DNA from: Pelargonium tetragonum
Lineage: Eukaryota > Streptophyta > Magnoliopsida > Geraniales > Geraniaceae
NCBI GenBank assembly: GCA_036897445.1
Contig: JAYMTL010000021.1
Span: 113,656-177,655 of the forward strand
DNA length: 64,000 bases
Reading direction: 5' to 3'
Shown here: positions 27,185 to 39,779 of the stretch, piece after piece
Layout of the letters: each line of letters begins with the position of its first letter
Numbering within the stretch: the stretch's first letter is position 1
The notes under the pieces: model-generated
Databases searched by the model: none
What the model was told of the DNA's origin: nothing
What the model saw: the letters and a program-made list of their open reading frames with translations, nothing else
Made by a program: the position numbers and the translations under genes

Positions 27185-27390
27185 TATTCATTTCCCTCCG
27201 CCACAAAGCTTCAGTCAGGTACAGTAACGCTTTCCAATCTCTATAGCTTAACCTCTTTTGTAGTAGCAACAGGGAACAGAATCCCCCTTACAAAAGTCAA
27301 AAATCTATTCTACTATAACTGACTATTAACTACCTATATACTAATGAGTAATACATATACTATTTACTACTATAAGAAAGAATACTCATA
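27185..27390 (+). repeat. Repeat 3' box, second copy
   Basis: It begins CCCTCCGCCACAAAGC, then GGTACAGTAACGCTTTCCAATCTCT, shared in order with 9410-9440. TAACCTCTTT, AGCAACAGGGAACAG and AATCCCCCTTA (27280-27290) follow, then ATTAACTACCTATATA (about 27326-27340). The last two blocks recur as AATCCCCCTTAAAAG (62579-62593) and ATTAACTACCCATATA further on. This copy joins the 9.4-kb and 62.5-kb copies into one family. Confidence 0.6.
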
Positions 27391-30339
27391 AACTTTTTAT
27401 AGACATAATACTAGGCAACAAGTACAATGAGTCCGGGGAATACAAGCTACAACCTCAGAAATACAAGGAGTTCCCTCTTTATAACTCCCCTAGGAGGAGC
27501 GGTCTCGAGGCTTTAGTCGAAACACTCTAAGAGAATGCATAAATTTATCAAAAAATTAAAACCATTTAAATCCATAGTATATCCGTTTTTACTCCAAATT
27601 CCATAAAGTAGTTATCCCCCTATTTTTTGTTACCCCTGTGAAGAAACTTTACACCAAGAGTTTGATAAAAACTCTTTCTCTTTCTTTTATTAATAGCAAC
27701 ACATTCTACTAAATGAGGTATAAGCTACCTCTAAAAGGAGTGCTCTATAATAGAAGAGGCGGAAGCCCCTAAGTTTACGAGACTTTAGGTCTCCCTTTGT
27801 TCCCAGGCTCTCCCCGCAAAACTCCGATAAAGGCAATTCCTTGTAAACTTTTATAAAAAAGGCTCCAGCAAAAGGACTCTAACGCAATTCTATTTCTACC
27901 TACCTCGACCAAACAACGAACTGTTTAGAAAGCCCTTTATTACCAGGAGGTCTCTTAAGGTGATGTGATACCAAAAAGAAGTCTTGTCATGACTCACTTT
28001 ATACTCACTAGGCGCGGGCCCCGTTCCGAGGATTTACATTTTAAACAGTTAAGTTCGGGGGCTCCCCTATGGTCTAATAGTTAGACTACTTTTCAGTTAT
28101 AAAATATATAATTAAGTAGTATTTACTCCAATAAGACTGGGTCTCTAATAGCAGGAGGCTCCCCCGGGGTTTGTATTTACAACTTTAGAGGAAAGGACCC
28201 TCTTTTACTAGGTGCGACTCTGGTTTCTTCTAAACTTTTTGTGTCCCGTTTTTGCAGTCTTTATCAAATAAATAAGTAAACGCCTACTTCAGGAGTTAGG
28301 TCGAAGATCATAGTACTTTATTGTTAGGATATATTTCTACTGTATTTACCTACTGTACTTATATTAGTCAATCCTGGTAGTGAAAAACTTGGTACAGGAT
28401 ACGGTTGTTATTATTTGTTATTAAAAGACACTTGTTGAGAACATAAAAAAGGGATCCGGTTTAGATAAGCCAAGGGCGCACCTCTAGAGATTGAATTACC
28501 GCGGTATTACCTTAACCTTATGACGAAAGAGGGTCCTGTACGTAGTGGACAACAAGTGGTAATGAAAACCTTGTATAGGTATAGAAATTCGCGAATGATC
28601 TTAAAATCACAAAAAAAAGACTTTTAGGATAACTGGTTAACGTTACAAATAATATAGATCGTGGATAAAAAAAGGTTTCAGCACGATGTAAGGTCTAGAG
28701 TCGTAGAAGGAGAACGGAGGGAATTTTCAAGTATCTTCACCGAGTGTTATATTCTTTTTGAAACTTATAAAGTAAAGGCACTTTTCCTTATTAGCTTGGC
28801 TTGTCAAAATCGGAGTATACCCGCCTAAAAACTTAAAAATTCTAAGACTTCCCTATCTATCCTTACTTACCACTAGCGTATCTCTATACAAAAACCAGAA
28901 TTTCAAAATAAGCTCATCATGATATTAAGTTCAGTCCTTCAGGGAATAAATATAGAATTAAGAAAGAAATATGAAAAAAAAAGATTTTTTGCAGTTCTAC
29001 TGTGTCTCACAAGTGTAAAACAAAAGAGTAAGCCTCCTCGAAAGGTAAACTAGAACCTGTTCCAAATAGCGCTCAGACACCAAAAAGGGAAGCTCTAATA
29101 GATATAACGCACTAACACCCGGAGGTTGGACATTTTATTCTATTTTTTATTTGCAAATACTAGTCTTTTTGTTACGGGATTTCCTATTCTGTAATTTTTT
29201 TATACCGAAAACTCAACCTCTCAAAGTTAGAATTTTTATTAATATTTAGTGGTTGAGGCGTACTCTTAGCGGGCGCTTCTCCTACAATTAAACTTAAAGA
29301 ATTATACGAATATTCTGTTCTAGTCTAGATATGTCTGTACATTTTAATTTAAGCCTCTATACTTAAGTATACTTTAATAGTGCTTGTTGAGCAGCCATAG
29401 TGGGGCGTTTAATACCCGCTTTAAAATAACAAGTTTAATGGGATTGCAACGAAAGAGAACCCTAGTTGGGATGCTCTCTGATATAGCATATCCGCTAAAA
29501 GAAACTCATTTGAAAACTTTTGAATAAATAGCGGGAAATTCTTTATTCCGTACGGTAAGTTTTTTTATAATTCCTAAGTAAGAAAATCCTTTACACTTAC
29601 TGGTATACTCCCCAGGATTTGGATTGCCTATTGAAATTTACTGAGTATAGGCAGCTGTTGTTATTTGTTTTCTCTTGACATGCCACTTCCTTCTCTTCAG
29701 TCAAATTTTTTTTAGACCCGTTTATTTTTCGCATTCTTATATTTTATTTCGGACCCCTTTTTAAGTGGGTCTTTAAATTAAAAGTCTAAATTCTTAGCCG
29801 GCCAATAGTAAAAAAAGCTCCGTATTCTCTTGACCTAGAGTTGAAGAGAAATTCTATAGAAAATTTGTTGTGCATACGTATCCGGTTGCAGTATATAGCC
29901 AAGAAAACTGGAAGTCCTCCTGATTTTAGTCAAATTTGTATAGAATCCTGCTGAGTTATAGGCGGACTTATTATACCATATGGGTTTTGCTTTTATTAAT
30001 AGAAAAGCCTATCTCAAGGAACTGCCTCTAGGCAAGCTTATTAAAAAGAGGGGCGGGGCTATAGCACGAATCCGTTATAGGGGATACTTTTTTATTTAAC
30101 AAAACCTTCTGCAAAGCTCCTGCTTGTGTAGAATGAAATTAGGACTGCTAGTTGTGTCGGTATAATTAGTAAGCAGGGAGAGCTTGGGTTATCCTTAAGC
30201 GGGCCCCTTTAAGTATTAGTATATTGCATTAAAGAATTTGGTAATAGTCAATTTGCTTATACAAAGTTAAGGCATATCCCAGGGTTTCTAAAAAGTACAG
30301 AGTAAGCTAGAGAATCCTAGTACAGGTATATGTATATCT
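27391..30339. other. AT-rich background, no gene seen
   Basis: ACAAGG at 27463-27468 is followed by AGTTCC. At 28497-28516 a CCGCGG-centred palindrome resembles the small-subunit 530 loop over about ten bases only and is not an rRNA piece. The RIP-like bias continues. Confidence 0.55.
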
Positions 30340-30480
30340 TTTAAGAAAATAGGTGTAGATATCAAGAAACAAGTAGAGGTAAGAGTACAACTAAGAAGAA
30401 AGAAGGTAGCGCTATGAAGACTAGGAAAGAGCTGTTATCAATATACAGACTAAGATAGAGAGTCCAAGTACAAGATAGCT
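30340..30480 (+). repeat. Dispersed-repeat fragment, related to 200-400 (minus strand)
   Basis: A purine-rich block with TAGATATCAAGAAACAAG, AAGAAGGTAGCGCTATGAAGA (about 30397-30417) and ATACAGACTAAGA (30443-30455). The last two elements occur in the same order on the minus strand of 200-400. One plus-strand frame stays open for about 27 codons of mostly Lys, Arg and Val before a stop. I read it as coding-derived sequence degraded by mutation. The product is unknown. Confidence 0.45.
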
Positions 30481-33400
30481 CTAAAGAAAATTTGGGGAGA
30501 AACCGATGCTAACCTAACGAAATCTTATTAAAAAAGGGGAGTTTAGAAATAAAGGTTTAAAGTCTTTTGTAAGAGTTATCCTGGAGAGCTTTTATCTTAA
30601 TCTGGAGCAAGTCCAGGAAATTCCCATTTAAAGTAAATAAACGAGGATTTTCTCATCTAATAAATCGAGTTTACCTTCGAGATAGAATATCCCATACTTA
30701 ATGACTAAGATTCGGGCTAAACTCTCCCTTATTTTATTAAAAGCCTTTCAAAGCTACTATGCTATATGGATTTCTATCTCCTAGAGTTAGTAAAAACTTC
30801 CTTACTTATAACTAACCTGAAGGACAAAATACTTGTAGGTAGTATGATATTGGATAAACTATGAGGATTTCCAGTAATAAGATCCATCTAAATTTTTAGC
30901 TCCTTTTTACTTTGTTGATAAGTGTTGCTATATTTGTCTAAACGGCCTAAGTAGCTTGGAATCTAAGAGCGTTGTGAACACTTTAACCGAAATGCATCTA
31001 CTGTATCCGAGTTCCTTAATTATCTGCTTAAAGTAATGAGGGTCAAATCTGAAAACCAGTATCTGAGGGGTTTTCGACTGATATTTGCTTCGTAACACGA
31101 GGGCTTTTTATAAAAATATAGCTTTATTCTTTCTTATATCCAAATTTCTCTAGAATCTCAGTAGAAAAAAGTCTTATTACAAGTTTCTTTAGTTAGCCCC
31201 TAATTGCGCAGAAGTAAATTATAGTGTACAGTCTTTCAATAAGAATAAACCTTGGGGATATTTAGAGGAAAAGCCTTAAAATAGTAGAAGGTAGTACTCA
31301 AATCTTCTTAGTCGGGTATCTTTCCCTTATTTCAAGAGGTTAGCTGCTTAACTAGACTGGAAATTTCTAAGTAAGGAAGTATACTAAATATAAGAAATCT
31401 CCATCAAACAAGGAAAGATAGTTCCATATAAAAAGTTTTAGTAGAAAACAAGTACGCGGTGTACAAAGGCAGACCCTTTAATTAGTATTTAGGAACTTGT
31501 TTCGATCGTATAACATATGCTAAATAAAAGCCATTTACAAATAAGAAATAGATTAAAAAAACATATAGGCATCCATTTAAACTAAACAAAAAAGGGTCCA
31601 AAAGCAATACTTAAATTAAACATTTACTGAAGAAGGTAAAGGAACTTCTCTTCTATCGAGAGCGGAATATCGCTTAAATGTATATAATTTTCGCAAGTCG
31701 AGTTAAACTAATAGAATATAAACGGGTTTGCGTGGTATATATATATAATGATCTAGCAAAAGAATTCCCGCCAAGAAGAATCCCAAACTTGTAGTTGCAT
31801 TGGACTTTTATGGCTCAAGGAAAACCTTTTGAAAAGTAAGAGGCGCCCTTCTTAGAAAATAGGTAAATAGATTTGGATATCTTATCTAAATTTAGTGGGT
31901 AGAATAAACCCCTACTTATTTATTAATAAAGCCCTTTTCACTCCAAAAGCTCTTGCTCTCGAAGGATACTGCTCTTTAGCGGACTCTCTATGAATCTATT
32001 GCCTTAGGTAGGAATTACGGTTAAACAACAAGGACAAGGAATTATCACTCTTTAACTTAATACTAAGCTTTTAGAGGCGCCGGTATACGGGTATAGACAT
32101 AGACTTCATTTTGCTAAATCTGGCTATGTAGTGCCGGTAATACGCAAGGTTGCCAAATCAAGAAAAAGAAATTTCATTTTTGTGAACTAAGGTAGTAACA
32201 GATAAAGGAAATGTAATTACTATATAAAATCAAAGGCCTGTATTCTAGCTCATAAGCTTTGCTTTTTACTTAACCTTGATTTGTTAATGACTTCTAAACT
32301 TGTTTATTACACGAGTCTTGTCCAAGGTTAGACTCTTCTACTTTTTCAAGCTAAGTTTTGTACTTGATTAAGAAATTGAAATTTAAGAAAGAAGCGTAAA
32401 CCCGATTAATAAGGCATGTAAAAGGTTAATACAAATGTACAAAAACCTAGAAAAGCGTAATTAAAGACAGATGGGCTTTCCCACACAAGAGAAATCGTAG
32501 TTGAGTGGGCCTATTACAGGGTTTCTTCCCTATGTTTAAACTCAAGGAGGAGGAGAGGCGCTTATAAAATAGAGTTTGACTTATATAAATTTACCTATAG
32601 TGAAAGGGATGTTAGTTTCAAGAGTAGCTTTACCAAGTTTAAGAATCTACAAAAGCATTCGTAGAAAATCTTAGGGGTCCCCTCACCTAAAATGTAGGGT
32701 CGCAAAGGGTTCTGACCGAGGAACTTATTGCGGATTTACAAAAGCTGTTCGGAACTGCTCCCTATAAAAATTTAGGGTAAGTACCAAATTATACCGAGTT
32801 TTTAGGATGATAGTTATACCCTGCTGTTAAAATGTGTAAAGAAAACTCCTCTAATTAACACTATTACACTACGAAACCTCTATATTAGATATTAGCTTAG
32901 ATAGAAAAAGGGCCCTAACTACTGCCCGGAGTTCAACTGATTTGAATGAAAGAAAACCTCTAAAAGGAATAAGGCTACTCTGCTAAATGCTAAAGTAAGG
33001 GTTTATTTCTATACTTGAAAATAAACTAATAGCGGGTTCCCTAGGCAACAAAAAAGTTGAGATAAAAACCTTTTATAAAGTCACTTAGAACAAAACTACA
33101 AGGTATAATTGCTATCAAAAGGGGGTCCCCTAGAAAAAGAAAATGAAAATTCACTTAGAAGGAATCCTTGTATCTGCCCAAGCCTTTCCTGAAAGTTAAT
33201 AAAGCACGGGATTTTTAGATAACATAGGAGAGCGGTAGAAATTTCATTCTCGGATAGGGGCGGTAGTATTAACAAAATGCTTATAGCTTACTAAGGAAGG
33301 AGGTGTACGACTTGTTAAACTTGACTCCTTTGTCATTAGTAAAACTCCCTTATACTTACAAATTTTCAAGGAAAAGAGGACCGACCTCTTCGTATATAGA

Positions 33401-36028
33401 GTAAAGGGGTCTTTATATTTTTAGCTATGTTCTAAGTTTTCTCTTATTTGGTTTCCGTTGGTTAAAAGCTTGTTTTTAGTATAGCTCCCCAAGATAAAAG
33501 TTACAAGGATTTCTAAGGAGTAAAAAAGCTTTTAGGTTATAGCAGTATTCTTCTCACGACTGGAGTCCGGCCAAGGTTCGAAGTTTCATAGGAGTTTAGT
33601 TACACTAAAGAAGAAGCTGCTATGCATAAATAGTTATATTACTTTCTATTTTCTTAAAAGGGAATCTTAAATTTTAGTAATACTAAGTTACTTAACTTCT
33701 ATTAAGACTTACATAAAAGGATTTTGATCATCTTGCTCTCTATAACGAGCTAAGCATTCCTTGAGTTGGACTAATATCTTTATAAAAATACAGTGTATGT
33801 AACTTGTTCTATGGACCGGAATATCTCTGCCACTTTAGTAGCCCTCTTCATTTTTGGATTCTTTACATAGTCTAATTCTAATAAAAAGAAAGAAGAAGAA
33901 AGAGTCGATTAAGTTCTATCTTAGTCGTCGGGATATCCTTCTGCAGTTCAAAACCCTGTTTCTAATATAACCAGCTCTATTGAGGGTTTTATTAAACAAA
34001 ATTATGTTATATGCCAAACTCACTAGCAAGGAGTACTATAAAAGAAGACCCACTTAATTAAATGAGGGCCCTTTAATTTAGCGCACTTAAGAGACTTTTC
34101 TCTTATGTATGTTAAATTTGCTAATGAATACAAAGAATTTTTTATCTACGAGCTCCTTACGATTCCGTTAACTGGTCCCAGTTTTAGGTTGGTTAAGGCT
34201 AACAATTTTATCTTTTAATATCACAAAAAACATATGTAAATAGACTCCTAAGTTCTATGACCCATATTTGATGTAGGGGCTGCTTTTTAGAGGACAGTAC
34301 AATAATATAAAGAACTTCTTACTGTACAATTCCTGGGTTTTCCACACCTAAATAAATCTTCAGTATGTCTATAAGTTTCTATTGTATTCTTTTTTGTTAT
34401 AATAATTGCTTTAATAATGAGTACAATAAAAAAATTCTGTAAATACAGAATACATTAGTTATCCCTCGGTTCAGTTAAAAATACTAAAAAGGAGTACCAT
34501 AAAACCCTAAAATTAGACAAGATTCAAAATGTCTATTCTAGTTTGTTCAGATAAAACAAATAATTAAGTGTCAAGGTATTGAAGATAGATATAAGGGAGG
34601 ATTCCTGTACTGAAATATCTTAGTTTTTGAAGTCTTTCCTTTATCAGAGACTTACAGTATTTCATATTCTTACTCTTTGGTACTAGTCTTAATTGGGGTT
34701 TTTGTATAAGCGTTATATATAAGGTTCTGTATTACTACAAGACAAGGTTGGCATAAAATAACGGGAATTCCTGTGTTTAGAGATATTATCTTGTACCTAT
34801 TTATAAGTAAAAAAATCCGTTGATAAACTGAAAAAATTTAGACCACAGTGACACACCCACATTGTAATCAGGAGGGCGTCCCCTTTGATAAACAACATAA
34901 TAGGAGTAGCTTGCTCGTAAATACTGAAAAACGAAAATATATTAAAAATCAAATTTTTATTGACTATTTGCACTGCTTAATTTCTATTATCTTACTTCAT
35001 ATCAATAAAGAAGTTTTAACAAAGATACTCTACCTGAGGAATCCGTTAAAGAGGCGCCCCTTGATGCTTTGTTATGGTCAATGAAACAAATAAATTGTTA
35101 CAAACCAAGTTAAACAGAACTTTTATGAGATGAAGCTCAAGATCAGTCTAAAAATGGAGTTGCACTCTTCTACTTTAAGTCAGCCGGGAGTCTACTTGAA
35201 TTTGGTTTTTTAAGTGTTACGCCCTCCCTTATTAGATACTTTTTGAAATAGCTAGTATTTAACCATCGAAAAATGAAAGTTTCATTTTTCTTTTTGTCAT
35301 ATTAGGACCTTAGAATAATTGAACTCTTGAGAATCCTCAATAATATTTCTTTTTGATTCTTCAACAGATATTTTAGATGTATATCCAAGTACTAGTATAT
35401 GGGTTTGAACCAACGACACGTATATAAAAAGAGTTAAATACTACGAATCCTTTATTAGATCAAGAAGAGATAAAACACGAAAAAGGGACGTAATAGAAAG
35501 TAATTTGGCGACTTTCACAAGGTTTTATTTCACTAAGTTTTCGCAGGGTTTATACAGAAAGATTCTCTGTTTATGCACTAATGATCGTTAGAAACCAAAA
35601 TAGCTCCATTTAAATAAGTCTCAGTTGGATAAATATTTAGCTCACAATTAAAATATAAAAATCTAAAGTATATCAAAGGTAGAATACAAAAAGAACTAAA
35701 GTAATACGCTTAAGTCAAAACGATATATAGCGCAGTGTCCTACCTTGCTTACTAAGATTCACCCAGGAAAGGTCTTATTTATCACTAAAAAGGATGATTT
35801 TCTTCAAAAATCAGTCTAATAGATAACATTTCAAAAGACAGGGAAAGAAAGAATCCCTGTTTCATTAAAAAGGTAGCTTGAGCATCTCTAGGAAAGTCAA
35901 AAGAAGATATCTATGGAATGTTTTGTTAGCGGCCTTAGTATATTGTACTCCTAGGATATTTTATCTTTTACTGTGGTCAAGGCTTAAGGGCCAATCCCTA
36001 CAAATGAGTAAAAAACCTTAGATTTTTT
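30481..36028. other. AT-rich background, no gene seen
   Basis: There is a 78-codon frame at 34848-35084 without recognisable features, a short AT run at about 31736-31747, and CCTTGT at 33166-33171 preceded by GGAAT. A minus-strand GGTTTGAAC at about 35407 has a partial three-pair T-stem but no acceptor stem. No gene is seen. Confidence 0.55.
35270..35292. repeat. Short perfect palindrome GAAAAATGAAA / TTTCATTTTTC
   Basis: Two 11-base arms are separated by one base. In 64 kb of this composition about one such palindrome is expected by chance, so it carries little weight. There is no downstream T-run or adjacent gene to make it a terminator. Confidence 0.5.
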
Positions 36029-36112
36029 GGAGTTAATAAGACTTGAACCCGCGATACAAAGTGCGATTTCTTTTTGATCTACCAAAGCCCTTTGCCACTC
36101 AGCAATCCATCC
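36029..36112 (-). other. tRNA-like sequence (class II shape), degenerate
   Basis: On the minus strand the sequence starts GGATGGATTGCTGAGTGGC, close to the A-box consensus TRGYNNARNNG (one mismatch). It ends with GCGGGTTCAAGTC, which has an exact GTTCRANNC B box. The 84-base length fits a class II (Ser or Leu) tRNA. The acceptor arms, GGATGGA against TAACTCC, pair at only four of seven positions, and the T-stem relies on wobbles with one mismatch. No clean seven-base anticodon loop can be drawn. If it was ever a tRNA gene it has decayed. It may equally be chance. Confidence 0.25.
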
Positions 36113-36679
36113 ATAATTTTATAGACTGTGCCATCGAACGAAATTCTTTCTTACTATTTTATATGTGTATGCTTTCTACTTCACTGGCAAAGAACTCCAA
36201 TAGTGTATGTATAATTTGCCAACTAGCCATAACTTATTCTAAAACCCCTCCCTATAAAAATGCATTTGACTTCGTCTGGGTTTTCGTATTTTATTTATCT
36301 TAAGTAAAAAGGGTTAAAAGAGATTCACGAAAGTTGATGTGAAAACACCTTTTTTGAACTTTACACTAGGGTTATATTATAAAAGTTCTGATACAAAAGT
36401 GTCCTTTAGGAAGTCCGGTTTAAGAAGATTTTTTATAATCCCTTCCATCTAAAATCCTATATATTAAATTCGGTATTATATAGGCTAAGAAAAAGGAGAC
36501 TTTTTTTTACAAGAGTTCATAACATAATTGGTAACTTCGAGTTTTTGGTGGGTTACAATGACCTGATAAAGTAGAAAAAAGTCAGTCTCTTGTTGTTTAC
36601 AAGCGGTTTCTTCTTTATGTAATATATATAGTATAACTATTAAAAAAGAGCTAGGCTAACTCATAAGCGTAGGGTCCCG
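36113..36679. other. AT-rich background, no gene seen
   Basis: The plus-strand 86-codon frame at 36043-36303 runs through the tRNA-like sequence and continues here. It is the second or third longest in the window but has no recognisable domain. Nothing else is seen. Confidence 0.5.
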
Positions 36680-36689
36680 CTTTATGGAC

Positions 36690-36870
36690 TAAAATTTAGT
36701 AGTAGTATATAGATAGTTATGGAATATCTATAGTAATAGAATTGGCAGAATGTATAATAAGATAAGGATAGTTCTAGTAATCTTATATCTTTCTTAGTTT
36801 TTAAGGAGAATTCCTCTTGGTTTAGTAGCTATATCCATATAAAGAGGAGATAATGAAAGAGCAGAAAAGG
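36690..36870 (-). repeat. Dispersed-repeat copy, minus strand
   Basis: Positions 36797-36824 align at about 23 of 28 positions with the reverse complement of the 62.57-62.59 kb box: TTTTAAGG, then ATT, CTCTTG and TTTAGT in the same order. The alignment continues more weakly through 36850 (ATA...GAGG). The upstream part (36700-36780) is TAGTAATAG-rich, like the AT-rich tail that follows the box at 62600-62720. Confidence 0.5.
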
Positions 36871-37899
36871 CTTTATGCTTTCTAAGTGTATATAAACCTT
36901 TCTAACAAGCATAGAATTGACCGTTTTAGCTATAGGAAAAGGTTCACCCCTCCACCTCTTACCCTAGAAATCTCAAAACTAGGACTCATTTAGAAAAAGA
37001 AATGAAAGTGCGCAGGTACAACACAAGTTCCCTTAAAAGGAAACCCGGGGTTCAAATCAGGTCAAAACAGGCTTTTAAGAGAGAAATTTCGACCACTTAC
37101 AAATTTTTCTAAATTACACACTTTTCGCGGAATAAAATCACTTAGGTAATATTACCAATTCCGAAAGCACAAAATCCTACCAAATGTTCGAAATACGACT
37201 AACCCCTTGTTTACTTGGGCAGCCTTTTTACTTAGAATATGCAAAAATTCTTATTTTGTAAATGAATGGGAATTTTTGGGGGTGTACTAATTCTTTTGAG
37301 CACCCCATGAAATCTACCTTATATTATATAAAACGAGAATAGTAAAATAAAATTTTTAGGTACCACTATATGATAACATCCTAGAAAAGGAGAGCTAAAT
37401 AACAGTTTCTTTTATCGGCCAATTACTTAATTGCGTACTGATGAAACTTGAAGCTAGTTTTTACCCCATTAATCCATACAAATTAGAATTTAATAATAAG
37501 GGAAAATATAGGATGCCCAGATAAGGATTCTTGTCAATAAGAAAACCAACAGAAGGAGAAAATCTTTTCCTTGCGGATGCCCCAAACCTGAGACTAAATT
37601 GGGGAGCTTTTTAGAATTGCTTTTAGGGCCTAGGAACACTCGAAAAATTTTTATTAGTAGAATAAGGGGGTTGCATATTCACCAAAGATTGCCGACACTT
37701 AGCAATCTATTATGAAAATAAAAGGGGCTCGCTAATCTTAGTTTTGGCTTGGTCTACCTGTATAGCGCGCAAATAGAGGAAGGAATATCTAGTAATGAAT
37801 AGTAATGGAAAAGGGCGTTGAGGAGCGCTATACTGGCCTACAATTTTCATTAAAATCTTTATTAGGTTCAAAATCAAGGTCTCGAAGATCAGAGCTTTT
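36871..37899. other. AT-rich background, no gene seen
   Basis: Holds a GTTCAAATC match at about 37031 without tRNA stems and a small duplicated AGTAATG at about 37793-37808. No frame above 60 codons. Confidence 0.5.
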
Positions 37900-38400
37900 C
37901 CTCCTCCCCATAGCTGCCCCCTCTTAGCCTCTTACCCACTCAATCTTAACATAACTTTCCCTGGACCCTCTTCTGAAACTACCTTACTTGCCAAATTCCT
38001 ACGATTGCCTTTGAAATTTCATTCCCCCTTTTACTAGTTACAGATTATAGACTACTACTTCCTAAAGCCAAAAACCGAAGATTCTCCATATGAGTGCCTT
38101 AAAAATACCTAGAGCACCCGAGCGAGAGATGGATTACTTACCAGGACGGGAACAATTAAAGGGGGCGGCCTATCTTAGCAGTCTATGAAAGAACGCTCTT
38201 TCCTAAACAGTTATGACTCTCTCTAGAGTGGTTATAGATAAACATATATACATTATAGCCTTACCCATTATAACTAAGTTTCAAGTCTCTCGTGTCAGTA
38301 ACAAATAGGACAAGGTTACCCTCAAACTAAAAAAAGACGTAGAACCCTATAACTGTTTGATGATATCTATTTTTATTTACATTACTATCTAAGAAAGTAA
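37900..38400 (+). repeat. Two adjacent repeat-box fragments
   Basis: The first (about 37980-38080) has CATTCCCCCTTTTACTAG followed by ATTATAGACTACTAC, resembling the AATCCCCCTTA...CTACTATAACTGACTATTAAC order at 27280-27330. The second (about 38293-38375) has CAGTAACAAATAGGACAAGG and later ATAACTG...ATATCTATT, matching CAGTAACAAACTAAAACAAG at 62556-62575 and the sequence after it. The pairing of two same-strand boxes a few hundred bases apart repeats the arrangement at 26.7-27.4 kb. The first alignment is weak and the second good. Confidence 0.45.
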
Positions 38401-38610
38401 TTAACTAAGATAGCAAGAAAGCAGAAGAGTGGATGTTATAACTACTTATTAAGGCTCTTTCCTCTTTTAATGATAAGCACAAATCGCCGGAGGAACTGTC
38501 CATAAAATTTTTGTAACTAGGTAAAGAAGGGGGTAAACTCAAAAGGGGTTACTTTCTTATTTGTTAGTACTTTTTAGGGGTCCTGTAGAAAATGAAGTAA
38601 TGAAAATTCG

Positions 38611-38631
38611 GTAGGTATCGCAGATAAGAAG
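38611..38631 (+). repeat. 21-base exact match, inverted to 39861-39881
   Basis: The 21 bases starting GTAGGTATCGCAG are identical to the reverse complement of 39861-39881, about 1.2 kb downstream. At this base composition a shared 21-mer is not expected by chance in 64 kb. The weaker purine-rich flank on the left also resembles the other copy. Confidence 0.65.
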
Positions 38632-39779
38632 CTTCAAATGTAGGAACAATACCTTACGAGGCATACAATTGTTTTCACATGGAAATTGCCTTAGATTAAA
38701 TCTCGGTCTTGTTATAATTAATTGTAGTTAAGCGTTTTTAAAGGAAGTTCTTATTGGTTATTAAGGTATCTCTTTCGCTTCTTTTTCCATCTCTCGGAGT
38801 CTAGGGAAATCCTAAAGGAGGTTGTCTACTTTCTTTCTTAGGGTCCCGGATCTAGTTAACAAATTAACAAAGAGCTCTGCCTGGCCTGAGAAAAGAAATA
38901 GGAAAGTCCGGTATCTATTAGATAAAGTTTAAAGAATTCCTACCCAACAAGTCAAGAGCTGCCATCGGTATCAGGTACATTAAAAGGAATTAACATTGGA
39001 TTCTCTATACATCTTATGTTTAAAGCCAAAACCTCCCTTTTTTTGAATCAAAAAGCAAAGCCCTTATGGATCCTTAACAATCTACTTCCATTTATAAAGT
39101 CCTGTTTTTCTAGATTTTTGTGCTATATTAACCCTTGTATATCGGAATACTTCTATTATTTTACAAGCCCCTTCTTGTTCAATAATTACAGGTGAGAAGT
39201 TTACTTCTCAGTTGAATTCCCTGCTACGAATGGCAGCCAAAACAAAGTTTTACTTAAACGAGCCAGTATTTTTGGCGCGTTATTAAATGTTTACCCCTCC
39301 AAATTTCCCTGACCGGAATCCCGCTCATGCTTATAATGCGCGAAGCTGTAGCTAAAAGAGGGTAAATGAAAGGATCCTGCTCAAGAAAAAGTCACTTTAA
39401 CTATATTAACTGCCGGTTCTGAAGCTTAGTACCGAAAGCAAGCTTACCTCTTGCTTTATGCTACTTTCTTTTTAAAACGTTTAAACAAAAGAATTAGAAA
39501 AGCGTCAAAATTTATATAGTTGCTACGGACAAGCTAACTTAATTGGTATAAGGATAAACCTTCTTTGATACAGATTTCCTATTACTTTTACAAGTAGGAC
39601 CCTTTTTTTGTACTTGCCCCTCATCTTTTTTATTACCTTCTTAAATTCTAAAATATAGGTTAGAAAGGATTTCCATAGCCCGAGTTTTACAAATTCCATT
39701 TCTCATAGAGGTGTAGAGAAGTAAACAGAACAGAGACACATTTTTTTACCTTAATTGACTCTTATGCTTTTCTAAATTC
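38632..39779. other. AT-rich background, no gene seen
   Basis: Lies between the two inverted 21-base copies. No frame above 60 codons, no hairpin of note, several CCTTGT motifs (for example at about 39136). Confidence 0.5.

Noticed and set aside
28497-28516. Resemblance to the small-subunit rRNA 530 loop (CCGCGGTAAT)
   Set aside because: Only about ten bases match, they form a local palindrome, and no flanking rRNA sequence follows.
35270-35292. Palindrome as a transcription terminator
   Set aside because: No gene ends nearby, and a palindrome of this size is expected about once by chance.
36043-36303. 86-codon plus-strand frame
   Set aside because: It overlaps the tRNA-like sequence, and the protein has no domain or coherent composition.
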